Positions 23,201 through 34,642 of a stretch of 64,000 bases of DNA are shown here, in pieces; the stretch's first letter is position 1; each line of letters begins with the position of its first letter. This stretch comes from Lineus longissimus (lineage: Eukaryota; Nemertea; Pilidiophora; Heteronemertea; Lineidae), in contig NC_088320.1 of NCBI RefSeq assembly GCF_910592395.1, positions 13,450,501 to 13,514,500 of the forward strand, given 5' to 3'. Both the position numbers and the translations under genes were made by a program. Under the pieces are notes generated by a model, which saw only the letters and a list, made by a program, of their open reading frames with translations, was not told where the DNA came from and did not search any database.

Positions 23201-24451
23201 CCTCTAATAGTATAATATTATAAGCAATTCATTTATTGAGTGTCCTTCCTGGGCGGGCTCTTCTCATATGTTGTTCATAATTATGTTGATGACAATCGAT
23301 GCGGTTACTTAACGTGTTGGCCTTTGATGATTCCAAATAAACATTAAGAAATAAACATTAACCTGATTAAGAGTGTTATTGAAAAACAAAAATCGATATT
23401 TGGTCGCAATGCATGGCATGAGTGGGTCCAAATCACACCGTTGACGGTCGCTATTCAGTGTGATTCGAGTTTAGCAAAGTTCATATGTAGGACGGGCGAT
23501 GGGAGACCGATTCCTCGCGTCAGTATATTGTACACTTTTTTCCGCGCTTCACGTTGGCAAGGCGGTGATAGACTGGCGCGTCGACATAGCGTTTTGCATT
23601 AGTAGCGCTGTGCTGCAGAAATTACCAGTAAAAACGTCAGTCTGTCACTACTGCAGCCTCTGAACAGACAACATCTTAAAACCACCGAATGCCACGACCT
23701 TTTTATACACATGTGAAATAAAACCGCAGTATCAACAAATGGTTCATGATATTTGTTGCTCGGGTGGTGCATTAGGCAACAAAACGGCAAAATAGCTGTC
23801 AATCACATTATCATTTAGCTATTACTGTCAAAGACCCTAATTCGTCGGTGATTATCTCGCAAATACCACATCGGATTATCACACCAAACTACTCATTTCT
23901 TTTTTGGATCATTCAACATAATAAGACTTATACGAACAACACTGAATGACCACAACTCCCTGATGTCAGGTAATGCGTGTAATGCCTTTAATGCGTGTCT
24001 ATAGAAATGTTCCTTTTGAGCTAAAAATACAATCGCCCCTACAGGTTTTCTTTTTTATCTAACCAACAATAAACTTGAAAGGGCTACATACACCTTACTT
24101 TTCCACTTTTTCTTTTAGCAAACTATGAACTTTCGAGGATCTAAGTTTCATTTCATGCAATTATCAACCTAACGCTTTGCAATCATATTACATCGAAACT
24201 TAATCTTTAATTTTATATTTAGAATGTGTATCTGGTTCGTTTAGATTGGCTTGTTTCATTTGGCTCGTTTTAACATTTACATACTACCGCTTGGGGAAGC
24301 CTGTGACTAAAACGTTGATTTTACCTTTTTCAGCAAAGAGTTCCTGAAAGTCCGCAAGCGTTATGCCTGCAGTAAACATAGCGACTGCGATAAGTCAAAT
24401 GGTGGACCCGGAGGAGATTGTGTTTATTGGACCTGTGCACCGGGAAAGTAG
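20292..24451 (+). CDS. Secreted four-cysteine peptide precursor, copy 2 (two exons)
   Basis: Exons are 20292-20350 and 24334-24451, with the same AG|GTATAC donor and TTTTTCAG acceptor as copy 1. The coding sequence differs from copy 1 at a single base, which changes Phe to Tyr between the third and fourth cysteines (CVFWTC becomes CVYWTC). The signal peptide, RKR processing site, four-Cys spacing and Gly-Lys end are unchanged. The base before the start codon region differs (GAAATATG against GAAAAGATG). The intron again carries the truncated LINE. The flanking introns have accumulated more changes than the exons, which fits either recent duplication or constraint. The function is unknown, and the gene is likely expressed as a small secreted peptide. 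Confidence 0.7.
21935..23225 (+). mobile_element. 5'-truncated non-LTR retrotransposon (CR1/L2-like), copy 2
   Basis: Same insertion as 5470-6865, at the same place in the peptide-gene intron, so the insertion predates the duplication. RT boxes are MLDLSVAFDTVD, GVPQGGCLGPISFLFY and GYFDDNQLY. The catalytic box differs from copy 1 (YFDD against YSDD), and the G after GVPQG also differs. A TAA at 22887-22889 ends the main frame. It lacks the 108-bp tandem duplication. Confidence 0.85.
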
Positions 24452-24542
24452 TTGTGTTCTCCAATCCATCTGCGTACAGGGTTCCATATATTATCAAACT
24501 ATTGATATCATTTGTCTGTACGAATGAAGACATCTTTGGAGC

Positions 24543-24548
24543 AATAAA
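24543..24548 (+). terminator. Polyadenylation signal AATAAA, peptide gene copy 2
   Basis: Same position and GT-rich downstream context as in copy 1, 92 bases after the stop. Confidence 0.7.
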
Positions 24549-26009
24549 GTGTTCTGTGTGTTAGTCCATGGTCATGTCCTCTTCTTCTTTTTATCATGGT
24601 TAACAATATACAGCCTCGTCCCAGGTCATTATATGCGCCTGCGCCAATTCCTGATAGAAGGTTGGATTGTTGCCTCGTCATGAGATCTCGCAAGGAGGCT
24701 CGTGTTTTACCAGGCTGCGAAAACGTTCTTCAGTCCAATAGAACCGAAGTTCGACTGTTCAGTCCACATTTTATGATCACGTCCTAATTTTGTTCTCTTG
24801 ACGTGGAGTGGCAAGGGATACTGGAGACGCAGTAACTGGTTTTATTCAAAAGAAGATTATCAGGTCATTATTTCTTGTTTCCTTCTTCTCGAGACCAAAC
24901 TCGGTATAATTTTCTGTGTTTCTGTGAGTGAAAATTTCCCCTATGATATATCAGACATCGAATGGTTGTCGTGAATAGGGGAACAAAAAGGTTAACACTG
25001 AAATACGGGAAACACAGAGATGTTTCATGCCTGAGCTCCACTTGGCTTAGGCCTGACTAGAACAGTCGGCATATCCCAATACAGAAGAATTGCATTCGTT
25101 CCCGAACGAGAGTTGTCTTAAATTATTGTCATTTTCGCCTGTATAAGTATGTAAGCTGAGGCGGTTCGTCCATATGCCACGAGAGCCAAGGGAACACTAG
25201 CATATGCCATCTTGCAGGGCTCAGTAGAGATAGCCGCCATCGCGGCCTTCCAAAGAGCGGGTGGATAACGTGACGCACTGGAATGAAAGACCCCTCGCCG
25301 AGGACAGAACCGCGTGGTGTCGCATCTTTAACAGCTTATTGTCGCCCCAATGGCCGCATGGCTGCGGGACATGATGATGATGATGAAGAAGAAGTATTGT
25401 ATTCAGTTTATTTACTATTGAGTATTTTGAACTATTTCCTACTCGGGCTCGGCTACAAAACACGAAAGTTCCTCAAAAAATAAGCCAGGGCTGACATGCT
25501 CACGAAAGGAGTCATGTCTAGTAGCCTGACTCTGGTTTTTAAATTGTACTAGCTCAGTCGACCTGTCAATGGAAGGAACCGTCATAAATCTTCTGCCGCC
25601 CTGCTACCTGATATTCGTGTTATAAAACCAGTTCTCCCGAGAGCATGCAGATACCAAGGGAACTTTCAGCCGACAAGATCACAACGAAGACTACCAATTT
25701 CCAATCTTATTTCAATTTACCGATCTTGTCATTTCAAGGCAAGTTACTTAAAAAACTTCCATAATCATATTTCGACTATTCTTCCGATTTAAAATACTCG
25801 ATTTATAGAATATCTCCCTAAAATACATTTTTTATACAATTTATATACAATTTTCCAATGAACATACATGCATTAACTGAAAGGTTTTATCTTAACTTCT
25901 ATGCCGCGTGCATCACTTGGCAATTTCTATTATTTCTCCATCCAATATAATCTGAAGTGCTGGTTCGGTTTGGGTGAAGTGAAGCATAATAGAGCAAAGG
26001 AGTTTTTAT

Positions 26010-27770
26010 TTTCATGTATCTGTCGAAGTCCAGGGATGAGGTGGGTTTTAACTGAAAGAATGCCAACATACGCGATGTTGCGAAAAATGCCAATACAATA
26101 ACTATTTCTGCACTGTATATGGTGCACTGCCACTTGCGATGTCGGAATCGCATTTATCCACTTCCAATGGCGCAAAGCAAAAGCTTTTGATGGTTCGGTT
26201 TCGGTGAACTGAGCAAAGGCGGGCACGTGCGTTCTCGCAATTTCATTCAGTGGTAACCTACCATATAAAGGTGTAGGAGTTAGATATATATATTGTCGCC
26301 GAACGCGAATTTGCTTGAACCGTTTGTCTGGGTGTTTGGGCGAGCAGTGGAGCGTAAAATAACAAAGCCGTATGAATTGCGTGCGTTGCCGCAATCGTAA
26401 TTTCATGTAGTGGAAACCTCAATGAATGCAAATGACTCTTGGCATCGTCTTTTTGCGCCCCCTTAAACAAACCGAACGGACAGAAAACGACAACGTATGC
26501 AATGCTTTTTCAATTTACGCCACATTGTACTGCCCTAAAACAAATCCAAAATCTCAATACGTTGAAATTCACACGTATACTAAACCAGTTTGCTTTCATC
26601 GCCACAATAAACAGGGGATCCTTAGCAGTCTGTGGTGTGTTTACGCCTGATCAACCAATATAAAGTCACATGAAGAATTCCGAGAAGCTGAAGAACTTCG
26701 AATGCGCGAACATGCAGTTCTATAGTCCTCCTAAAGGATGGCTCGTGTTTCTAACTGCTCTCTAAGGTTTTGTCAAAGCAGCCATCATACCTCAACCATT
26801 CTCCAAAGCAGTCATGCCTTCTCTCCTTGCCCTGGTGATTGGCTTTTCATGCATCGTAGAGCGTGGTATAAAGCGTAGAGCATGGATAAGATGAAAAAAG
26901 AACAAAACCACCTCTTTTTGACGTACAGAATAACATGTCGAATGAAGAATAAAAAAAAAGGACCAGTATGGAAAAATAGCCTTGTGGTGACACATTGGTC
27001 AGGGAGAACCTCCTTCCTACGTTGTTACCCTCTGCTGATGGCAATGAGAGAATTTTTGGCAGATATACTTACCTTTTGAAAAGATGCTACCGCACTACGC
27101 TTGGAGTCCAACGACTGAAATGGGTGTAGGTTCGGGCAAGGTTTAGTATTTGTAGCCAGGCCCGGCAGGGCTTATTCTGGATGTCCGTCGGGTTGTTTAG
27201 CACAAAGCTCTCGTGAATACTTGGTAATTCTGCTTCGTCACTGCAATATCTGCAAAATTCTAATGACACTCGTCTTCAACTTCAACCTGTTACTCCTACT
27301 CACTTGACATCTTTCAAATTGTAAGGATAGGTATACACTCACGGTGACAGGCCCCGGATTTGAGAAGCCAGGATTTGTAATCTGGAATAACTGGCATGGA
27401 TTTAGGACTAGAATTCCTCACAGGTATTTGGGAAGGTCTCTATGATTCGAGGGACTATCTTTCCGCTGACACCACCGCCCCTGAATTATGTACACAATAC
27501 GCAGCTAATGCACGCCGTGGTAATGTATTGTAGAGACTAGATAAATTTGGTGGGAGTTTCAAATTTTGAATTTTGAATGAGCATTCTGGGCCTTCGTATA
27601 CGTTGAATGCATTTCGAGCAAACTACGTTCATTCACGAGACATGGAGTATTTGTACACAGTGTAAATAGGACTTGACCTGTTCTCTCACAATATTATGGC
27701 AACAGGAAGTGCCGATACACTTTGGGTTGATCGGGAATCAATCAAGCTATTTCATTGTATATATTCTGCC
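26010..27770 (-). repeat. Right inverted arm of duplication copy 2
   Basis: Reverse complement of the left arm at 17578-19930. The outer 420 bp (27350-27770) have no counterpart at the right end of copy 1, where the hairpin array begins instead. Confidence 0.8.
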
Positions 27771-27928
27771 TCAAAAGCGCAGTGTTAGTCGACATGCATC
27801 ATTTCTGCTCATTCATCACTCACTGATCAACTTGTGCCCAGAGTTTGAACATGAACAGTAGAATTCCATAGTAATGACTCATGCAGGAATTTGGTACACT
27901 GCGGACGCTGTTGGCCGGTGTAACAGTA

Positions 27929-27954
27929 ACAAATGCCCCCCCCCCCCCCCCCCC
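27929..27954. repeat. Poly-C tract
   Basis: A run of about 20 C. The stretch 27771-28282 around it shows nothing else recognisable. Confidence 0.9.
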
Positions 27955-28282
27955 TGGAAAAAGTGTCCGGCCCTATTGTATTCTGCAATATTGTTCTATA
28001 GAGACCCTGACCGTCAATAGCTCAGAGATCGAAGCGCATAATATAATCCTTTGTTTCCCGGGCATTCTATCCTAGGACATTTTAAACTTCTACACCGGCA
28101 TTGTTCCTCACCTAACCACTGCGACAAGTGCTGAGCTTTCTGGAAATTTTGCACCGACGACCACAACAAATTGGCGAGGGAATGAGGTGCTGATAGTTTA
28201 TCAACTGGCTGTAAGGAGCGCTGTAGTCGGAATAACATTTTGTGGTCAATTTTCGCTAATTAGCACAAATAAAGTTTAAAGT

Positions 28283-28440
28283 AGTCTTATTCCAAGTCAG
28301 CTTATGTAACCTGAGATTTTATAGTACAAAGATGTTCGCATTAAATCGTGTTGTTTGATGTTTATTCACAGGTACATTGTACGTCAACTAACAATACAGC
28401 GCTGTGCGTGCGTGTACCATCTAAACCATGGGAGATATGC
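28283..28440. repeat. Dispersed repeat, copy B (partner at 790-945)
   Basis: Same orientation as copy A with about 90% identity by eye. It includes TGTAACCTGAGATTTTATAG and CCATCTAAACCATGGGAGA. Confidence 0.85.
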
Positions 28441-29290
28441 AGTATGGGAAAGAAGTGTATAAATACTGTAGTTTCATGAAAATAACACCACTTAATTAAC
28501 AGCCGGTGTCGCCGCCCCTGACTCATAGGGTGGCGAACAGAGCTGTTGAGAAGGCCGATCATTGGCTGGGATTCCTGAGAGGGTTGTCCAGGCCTCATAT
28601 CCAATATACTTCAGTTTCGAGTCCAATCCTTATTGTTTGGGTTGATGAAACCGATTCAGGTCTCCTATGAATAGGATAATGGGATTGGGCCTTCGGCCGT
28701 TGTACTGAGTGTCCAAGAACATTTTCAACTAATCGTCATTGGTAGTGTAAAGGGTGTCCCAGTGCCAATGGCTGATAGTGTACAGGGTGTCCATGAAAAA
28801 AGTCCAACTGACATATTGGCTTCTGCTGGTTTTAGGGACTGACCTGCCCTTTCAAAGTGAGGCACTGCTCAGGGAGGTAATGGAGCATGTCTTCGGGTCT
28901 TATCATCCCTTACCAGCTTCGGGCTTTCAAAGATACTTTTCAGTGCGAAATTGGTAAGAATGAGAAGTTGTCCGTCACATATCGGGAGACAAAACCGAAC
29001 ATCCCTCTGAATATACAGTCTTGTCCGAAGTGATCAGTGAAGGAAAAAAAAAGAACGATGAGAATCCCGATTAAATTTTTTTTCAAAGCTAAAGAAAGAT
29101 ACACATTATTAGATTGTCCAGCTTTCAGAATCGTACCCACAATCATTCACAACACCCACAGTCAATTTAATTCCATCACAATGTCCTCCTCGACTACATT
29201 CACGAACTCTGGTCCATCCACGGCAGTCTCCTCTTCTTCCTCCAATATAGCATGTGGTCCAGCTTCGATTTGCCTTGGTCGAAACGATGC
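28441..29290. other. No recognisable gene
   Basis: Short frames only. A repeated phrase (GTAAAGGGTGTCCCAGTGCCAATGG / GTACAGGGTGTCCATG) near 28747-28795 is the only visible structure. Confidence 0.5.
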
Positions 29291-29296
29291 TTTAAA

Positions 29297-30035
29297 TCAG
29301 CTGACGATAATGACCTCATCAACACCATCCCAGGCATCTCTGATGATGTTGGCCACGTCTCTCAGGCCGATTTGAGGGCAGTCTCCTCGTTCGTCCGTGT
29401 GGTCCTTCTTCCACGATTTCCATTGTCGCCGTACGTGACATTTGAAGGACTTCATGACTGCAACGTCTAACGGTTGTACGAGGGATGCGCAACCAGCAGG
29501 TACGTAATCCAGGCTGCCTCTCATGTCGCGGACTCTCGCCCGGAAGTTCTCTGTCCGGTGGACCCGATAATGATCAACGATTAACAGGAACTGGTCGATC
29601 TCGTTGTCGGTGACGTAGGGTGATAGGACTTCATCTAACCAGTGGTGCGCCGTTTCCTCCCTCATCCAACCAGTTTCCGATTGGGTAATCTTTACATCTG
29701 CTGGTGGGTTGTCTTGGAGGGCTGCAAACACCCGGACGAAACCTCTTCTGGGGAAAGTGATGTGCGCCGGCAACTTTGCTCCAGCGGCTGCGATGCAGAG
29801 GGTGACGGTGTATCCCAGCTTCGTATTGGACCTGGATGATCGGACGTCTATGGCCTTCTCCCCCGTGGTGTTGGCCGTGTACATGGTTCTCATATCAACA
29901 GGACAAAGGTTTGGTCCATGTTAAAGAAGAACTGCATCTGTATATCAAGACGATCGATGCTCCCAGTAACCGCATCTCGGAGGGTCTGGACGCAAGGGCC
30001 CAACGCGCCGCGTAGCGGCAAAAAAGCGAAGCTGG
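29297..30035 (-). pseudogene. Pogo/Tigger-like transposase, DDE catalytic half
   Basis: The minus-strand frame 29893-29297 carries the DDE_1-type core: VDHYRVHRTEN (second Asp) and LVQPLDVAVMKSFK (third Asp, QPLD). Upstream, in a frame shifted by one base near 29903, is FFFNMDQT with the first Asp. This D-D-D arrangement and the QPLD...FK motif are typical of pogo/Tigger transposases. The protein ends VDEVIIVS. The N-terminal DNA-binding half lies 3.7 kb away at 33755-34290 on the same strand. The frameshift makes it a pseudogene unless it is an assembly error. Confidence 0.8.
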
Positions 30036-30379
30036 CGAAACATTTATAACGGGTCACCGTCATTTATTATTGGACTTATAGCGCATTTACGGGGTTGCAA
30101 CTATTTTGCTTTATAGTGTCACCATGAAAGAAAAGCATGCGACCTAACGCCGATCTATTTGTATAAAGTGATAATTGGAAGGTATATAGTAGGAAATATC
30201 AATAAAATAATCATTCCATGTCGTCTTTTGAGGGCATTTTTGATTGTAAAAAATATATGTGTACGTCACCGTAGTCTCTGCAATGATAATTTTATCAGAG
30301 CAGTCTCGCGCAAGTAGAAGTTCTTTACCTACTAGTTCTTCACTTATTAGTCTCAACGTCTGGCGCAAAGCCAGACGTT

Positions 30380-30530
30380 TTCCATTACGATTTCACTACG
30401 ATGTTTGACAATAAGGAGCAGTGCGCGAGATATGCTAATGAGCAGACTTCCCTCGCTTGAGTTTCTGAAGAATGTTCCATATCGCGCTAAGCTCATCACT
30501 GCTGATTATGACAGGCGTGCAGCGGTAGGT
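30380..30530. repeat. 150-bp direct repeat, left copy
   Basis: CGATTTCACTACGA through CATATCGCGCTAAGCT to GACAGG recurs at 32957-33107 in the same orientation with about 10% difference. The pair brackets the hAT-like element inside the block that splits the pogo transposase. Confidence 0.8.
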
Positions 30531-31012
30531 ATCTGCTCCCCAACTTCCACCCTAATAGTTTACGGTACAATAAGTTACCATTTGATGAGAATGGGACAAT
30601 GCCCTCACTGTGTATGGAGTCATAGGGATAAGAAGACATTATTCATTAGTGTTGGTACAAGTGATTTTGCCCAAAAAGCATGCGCATTCAAAAAACAAAA
30701 TATGCAAGGTATCACGTACATGACCATGACGACGTGCAGAAAGTGCACTGGCCAGTGCATACCCTATGGCTATGTATAGTAAACATGGTAAACATGAACA
30801 ACATCATTATTCATCGGCAGTTCATTTTACTCCGAGCTTTTCCTGAAAAATATTGCCATGATGATTAGGCCTACCGTGTACCATGACCAATAACGGCACT
30901 AGATCATGTAGATGTCAACAAGTTCACATGAACCGTATAATCCCGCATAATCCCGCATGGCGCATGTGGGGCATGCGTCTAAACCAAAGCCCCAAAATCA
31001 CTTGTTTTGGTC

Positions 31013-31020
31013 TATTTCAC
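31013..31020. other. Target-site duplication of hAT-like element (left)
   Basis: TATTTCAC, identical to 32031-32038. An 8-bp duplication is characteristic of hAT transposition. Confidence 0.8.
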
Positions 31021-32030
31021 GGTAGTTGATAAAGTATGGAATTAGTGAAACCTTGGAAACACTGATAAACCTTGGAATATTCAATGTAAACCATGGAATC
31101 ACTGTGCAAATAGCGCGGGAAATCGGGTGCGTTCCTTCCACGATTTATACCCTCCCAACTGACAGTCTCGTCCCAGCTGACTTTATTGATAGCAATTTGC
31201 CAGTTAGTTCAGAAACCAACATTTTTAATGTGGAGGATGACGTCATCAATTGGCAATGCGCTGTGGTCGTTAAAATATTTTATTTCTCTTCAATGGAAGC
31301 AAAAATTAGTTTTTATGATTGTTTTGTATTCCATAGACGATAAAGTATTATGCTCGGTACTAGATGCACGAGATCATAGGACAAACACACACGTGAATAA
31401 AAAAAACCGCTTAGAACTGGTGACGTCACAAAGATCTCTGCATCCCTCGATGCGTACTGGAAGATGTAAGAAATCGCTCACGGCGAAGGAAATTTTCATC
31501 CGCAAACTTCGGTAATAAACATACATGACTAGGCTTCTTTTATTCATCGTTTGTTATAAAATATCAGTCAATCATAGACAATTAGGCCTAGACATAGTCG
31601 TCAACCTTATCCATGCATAATGCATGACAGGCCCCCAATTTTCTCTGTATCACCCTGTATGAACAGACCGATCCGTAGTTCAAATAGGCCCCGCGTGGTG
31701 GTGGCGTATTTATAAGAGGAGCGCTATTGGTCCATATTATGGGTGTGTGGTGGGCGTGTCTTCCCATATTTGGGAGATCAGTACTGTACACTGGAGGCGA
31801 GGTACAACTGGCTTGTTCTAAAATATAGACTATTGAATCGGATATGCGACAGATTTCTAAATTACCATAAAATTCCGATCTGATCATGTAAGAATAAGCT
31901 CCAAATGTTGATTCGTAACCACGTTAGGTTCGAATGGCATTATTTCATGTTTTTATGCATTTTTAGGACTGATTCCAAGGTTTATCACTGGTTCCAAGGT
32001 TTCACTGATTCCAAGCTTTATCAACTACCC
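31021..32030. mobile_element. Non-autonomous hAT-like DNA transposon, 1,010 bp
   Basis: The ends are inverted repeats of about 60 bp: GGTAGTTGATAAAG...TGGAAT at the left, and the complement of ...ATTCCAAGCTTTATCAACTACCC at the right. It is flanked by perfect 8-bp TATTTCAC duplications. Subterminal repeats of AAACCTTGGAA and CCATGGAAT are seen, as in hAT elements. No transposase is visible inside, and short frames there have no motif. Confidence 0.85.
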
Positions 32031-32956
32031 TATTTCACTTGTGTTTCCCCCGTCTCCCAGTCCATAATACATTTACAGTTTACAATCCCCGATCATGGCC
32101 CAACAAAAGGTCATCGGTTGACTAAAGCCAAGGAACACAACTGTTCAATGGATTTATAGTTGAATGCGATCAAACTACGTCTTTTCAATCGTGGATTGTA
32201 AATTTAACCCCATGGGCCTAGGGAAGGCCCTATAACAATACTTTCGACACAGTTATTATCTCCGCTGCCTCCACCATGTTACACACAGTGCTCACTGCTG
32301 ATTCTAAAATGCGCCACCTAGTCAATTGCACTGTCGTCATCACCTCATCATACTTCATTGACATCACAGGCACACATTGACATAGACCACTGTTGCAATC
32401 AACGACACAGTCGCTATCCAAGTAGCATTATAGAGGTAATTATCATTATCATACCTCATTAGCATGTGAACCAATCGCGTCGCGTCCTTTGCGATCACGG
32501 CAAAGCCTCATGGAATAATGTCTTTCAACGTTGAATAATTTTTCATATTCCATGCCTGCAACTTCAATTTCTTCATAATCCATGGCTAGAAGTTCAATAC
32601 TAATATAATATCCAAGATAAAGTTACAAGAAGTAGTCAATAGGGGTCTCTCACCTCTCACTGTATGTCCACACTATTCACGCATGTACGAGGAATACATT
32701 CAATGCTGAATCTAACAACACCCAGTGCACTTACTCTGTATATTAGTCACTGGAAGATGGCCCATTTCACTCCTTGCTTCTACTTCACCTATAGTCTCAT
32801 TGCAAACGCCTCAGTTCTATGATATCACATTCACTTTCAGCTGTCATGCAACGCAACAACTGTGCTATCTGCCATCGCACATCAACGAAGAAGTGCAGCC
32901 GCCCACATTCCACCTCACGTCTGTCCGACCAGCTGCAATCCTCGAGGACGCCCCAC

Positions 32957-33107
32957 TGTACCACGATTTCACTACGACGTTTGACAAGAAGGAGCAGTGC
33001 GCGAGATAGGCTAATGATCAGACTTCCCTCGCTTGAGTTTCGGAAGAATGTTCCATATCGCGCTAAGCTGACCACTGCTGACCATGACAGGTGTGCATTG
33101 GACTGGT
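32957..33107. repeat. 150-bp direct repeat, right copy
   Basis: Partner of 30380-30530. Neither copy shows LTR ends (TG...CA), so they are probably parts of an unrecognised repeat rather than LTRs. Confidence 0.8.
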
Positions 33108-33245
33108 ACAGGTTGGAACTGAACATTGAATATGCTGGTGGTGACGCTTTCTGATGAGAAGTTGGTCATGACTGATGCAGTATCCTTGGACTTGTCCACA
33201 GCATCGTTCAATCATTGCTCTCTGAGCTGCCTTGATTCTGCCTTG

Positions 33246-33691
33246 ATTCTGTACCCAAATACTAAGACCAAATGCCTGTTGACTGTGCTTTAAGAGAGAC
33301 TGGCGCCATGCCTAGAGATATGACTGACCCCTATTGGCAAATTTGTATGACTTTATCTTGCCTACCTAGCTGCTGCCTATAGTCTCCCTTTAACTGCGGA
33401 ACACTTCAAAGTCGATAAAATGCCATGTTCCACCTTTTAATGTGTTCAGACTGCCATTTTCAAAATAATCAAGTCAGGACACTGCCTTCTAGTCTCATAG
33501 TAAATTTTGCTTTCCTCAATATATAATAACATTCCTTCTTCTTCAATGCTTTCATCATTCCAAACTTCTCCTCTGACTTTTACAGGGGTACAGTCCTGGC
33601 AATCAAAACCCAAATACTGAGACCAAATGCCTGTTGACTGTGCTTTAAGAGAGACTGGCGCCATGCCTAGTCTCTCTTAAAGCACAGTCAA
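33246..33691. repeat. 70-bp direct repeats and a 26-bp hairpin
   Basis: CAAATACTAAGACCAAATGC...GAGACTGGCGCCATGCCTAG at 33246-33316 recurs at 33602-33670. The second copy is followed by its own partial complement (CTAGTCTCTCTTAAAGCACAG), forming a hairpin around GGCGCC. Confidence 0.75.
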
Positions 33692-33754
33692 CAGACACCA
33701 ACCCCCTCAGACTCAGAAACCACAAACGCCCAACCCTTCCTGCTACCCTAATAC

Positions 33755-34290
33755 TTCTGGATCCCTGCAGCAGCATCAGCGGGGACGGTCGTAGTATTCT
33801 TGGTCACCTTCCGTAGGGACACGTGGCGTCTCTTCATCAAGCACTCCACCCAGCCTATGGATGCGTTGAAATATCATAGCTGAGGGCGACAATGCTGAAT
33901 CCCTTCTCTGACATCTTGGGCTAACTCATTCCACCAGCTTTGCCACACTACAAACGCCTTATCTTGAATGTCGAGAACGGAGACTGCGAGGCGACGCTCT
34001 CTCATCTGCTGCAGCCATTGGTAAAGCTCGTCCTCAACCTGTGGCCATAACAGATCACGGGGCTCCATCACCGTCTTCTTCCGGCCATGCCCTTGTTCTT
34101 GCTTCTGCTCGAGGTCCTCGATATTACACCTTCTAAACGTCTCCCGGGGATGTTATAGTGGGAGGCGAACTCTCTCATATTGCGCACCGTACCGTTCACC
34201 AGTGCCTCCTTCTGGTCTCTCCGGTAGGCAAGTTTTTCTGTCGCGGTGTAGCGCGGGCGTCGTTTTCTCAGCAGCTCTACAGCATCCATT
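33755..34290 (-). pseudogene. Pogo/Tigger-like transposase, DNA-binding half
   Basis: From about 34290 the minus-strand frame reads MDAVELLRKRRPRYTATEK and a Psq-type helix-turn-helix stretch (NMREFASHYNIPGRRLEG). After a frameshift near 34080-34130 it continues with a CENP-B/Tc5 type HTH: LWPQVEDELYQWLQQMRERR...VSVLDIQDKAFV. A TGA near 33880 is followed by ASIGWVECLMKRRHVSLRKVT, the conserved end of the DNA-binding domain. It stops at PADAAAG where unrelated sequence begins, and the catalytic half resumes at 30035. The order and strand fit a single transposase split by about 3.7 kb. Confidence 0.75.
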
Positions 34291-34642
34291 GTCGCACAGG
34301 TTGTCTGCAATGTGGGTACCCTCAGTTGGGCTTCATTTATAGGCCTAAGAGGCCCTAGAATTACACAAGAAAACCACAAATCCTAGAAACTTCGTTTCTG
34401 TTTCCACGTAGGCCTAGGGAGTCTAAATCAAAAAAAGAGAGTTGTAGAAAAACTCGTTTTTCTTCGGAATTTCGCGACTACTATCATTGCCTGAATCTCA
34501 CTTTGCTTTACTAATGCAAGCATTCGTAGATTTTCCTTCAGAGTTTCAATAAGGACTTTTTTGTTTTGGGGGGTTTGGATCAATCTAAAAGGTGCTTCAT
34601 TTTATGAGACAACCTGTATAAACGGTCGGCGAGTGGTCTTAC

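Larger units (their letters stand above)
17578..27770. repeat. Segmental duplication, copy 2 with extended palindrome
   Basis: It contains the homologue of 1600-11000, and its inverted arms extend about 430 bp further outward. 17578-18000 is mirrored by about 27350-27770, for example TTGATTGATTCCCGATCAAC and its complement. Between copies, the LINE, introns and intergenic sequence are nearly identical, so the duplication is recent. Confidence 0.85.

Noticed and set aside
30380-33107. LTR retrotransposon bounded by the 150-bp direct repeats
   Set aside because: No TG...CA ends, no primer-binding site and no pol sequence between them.
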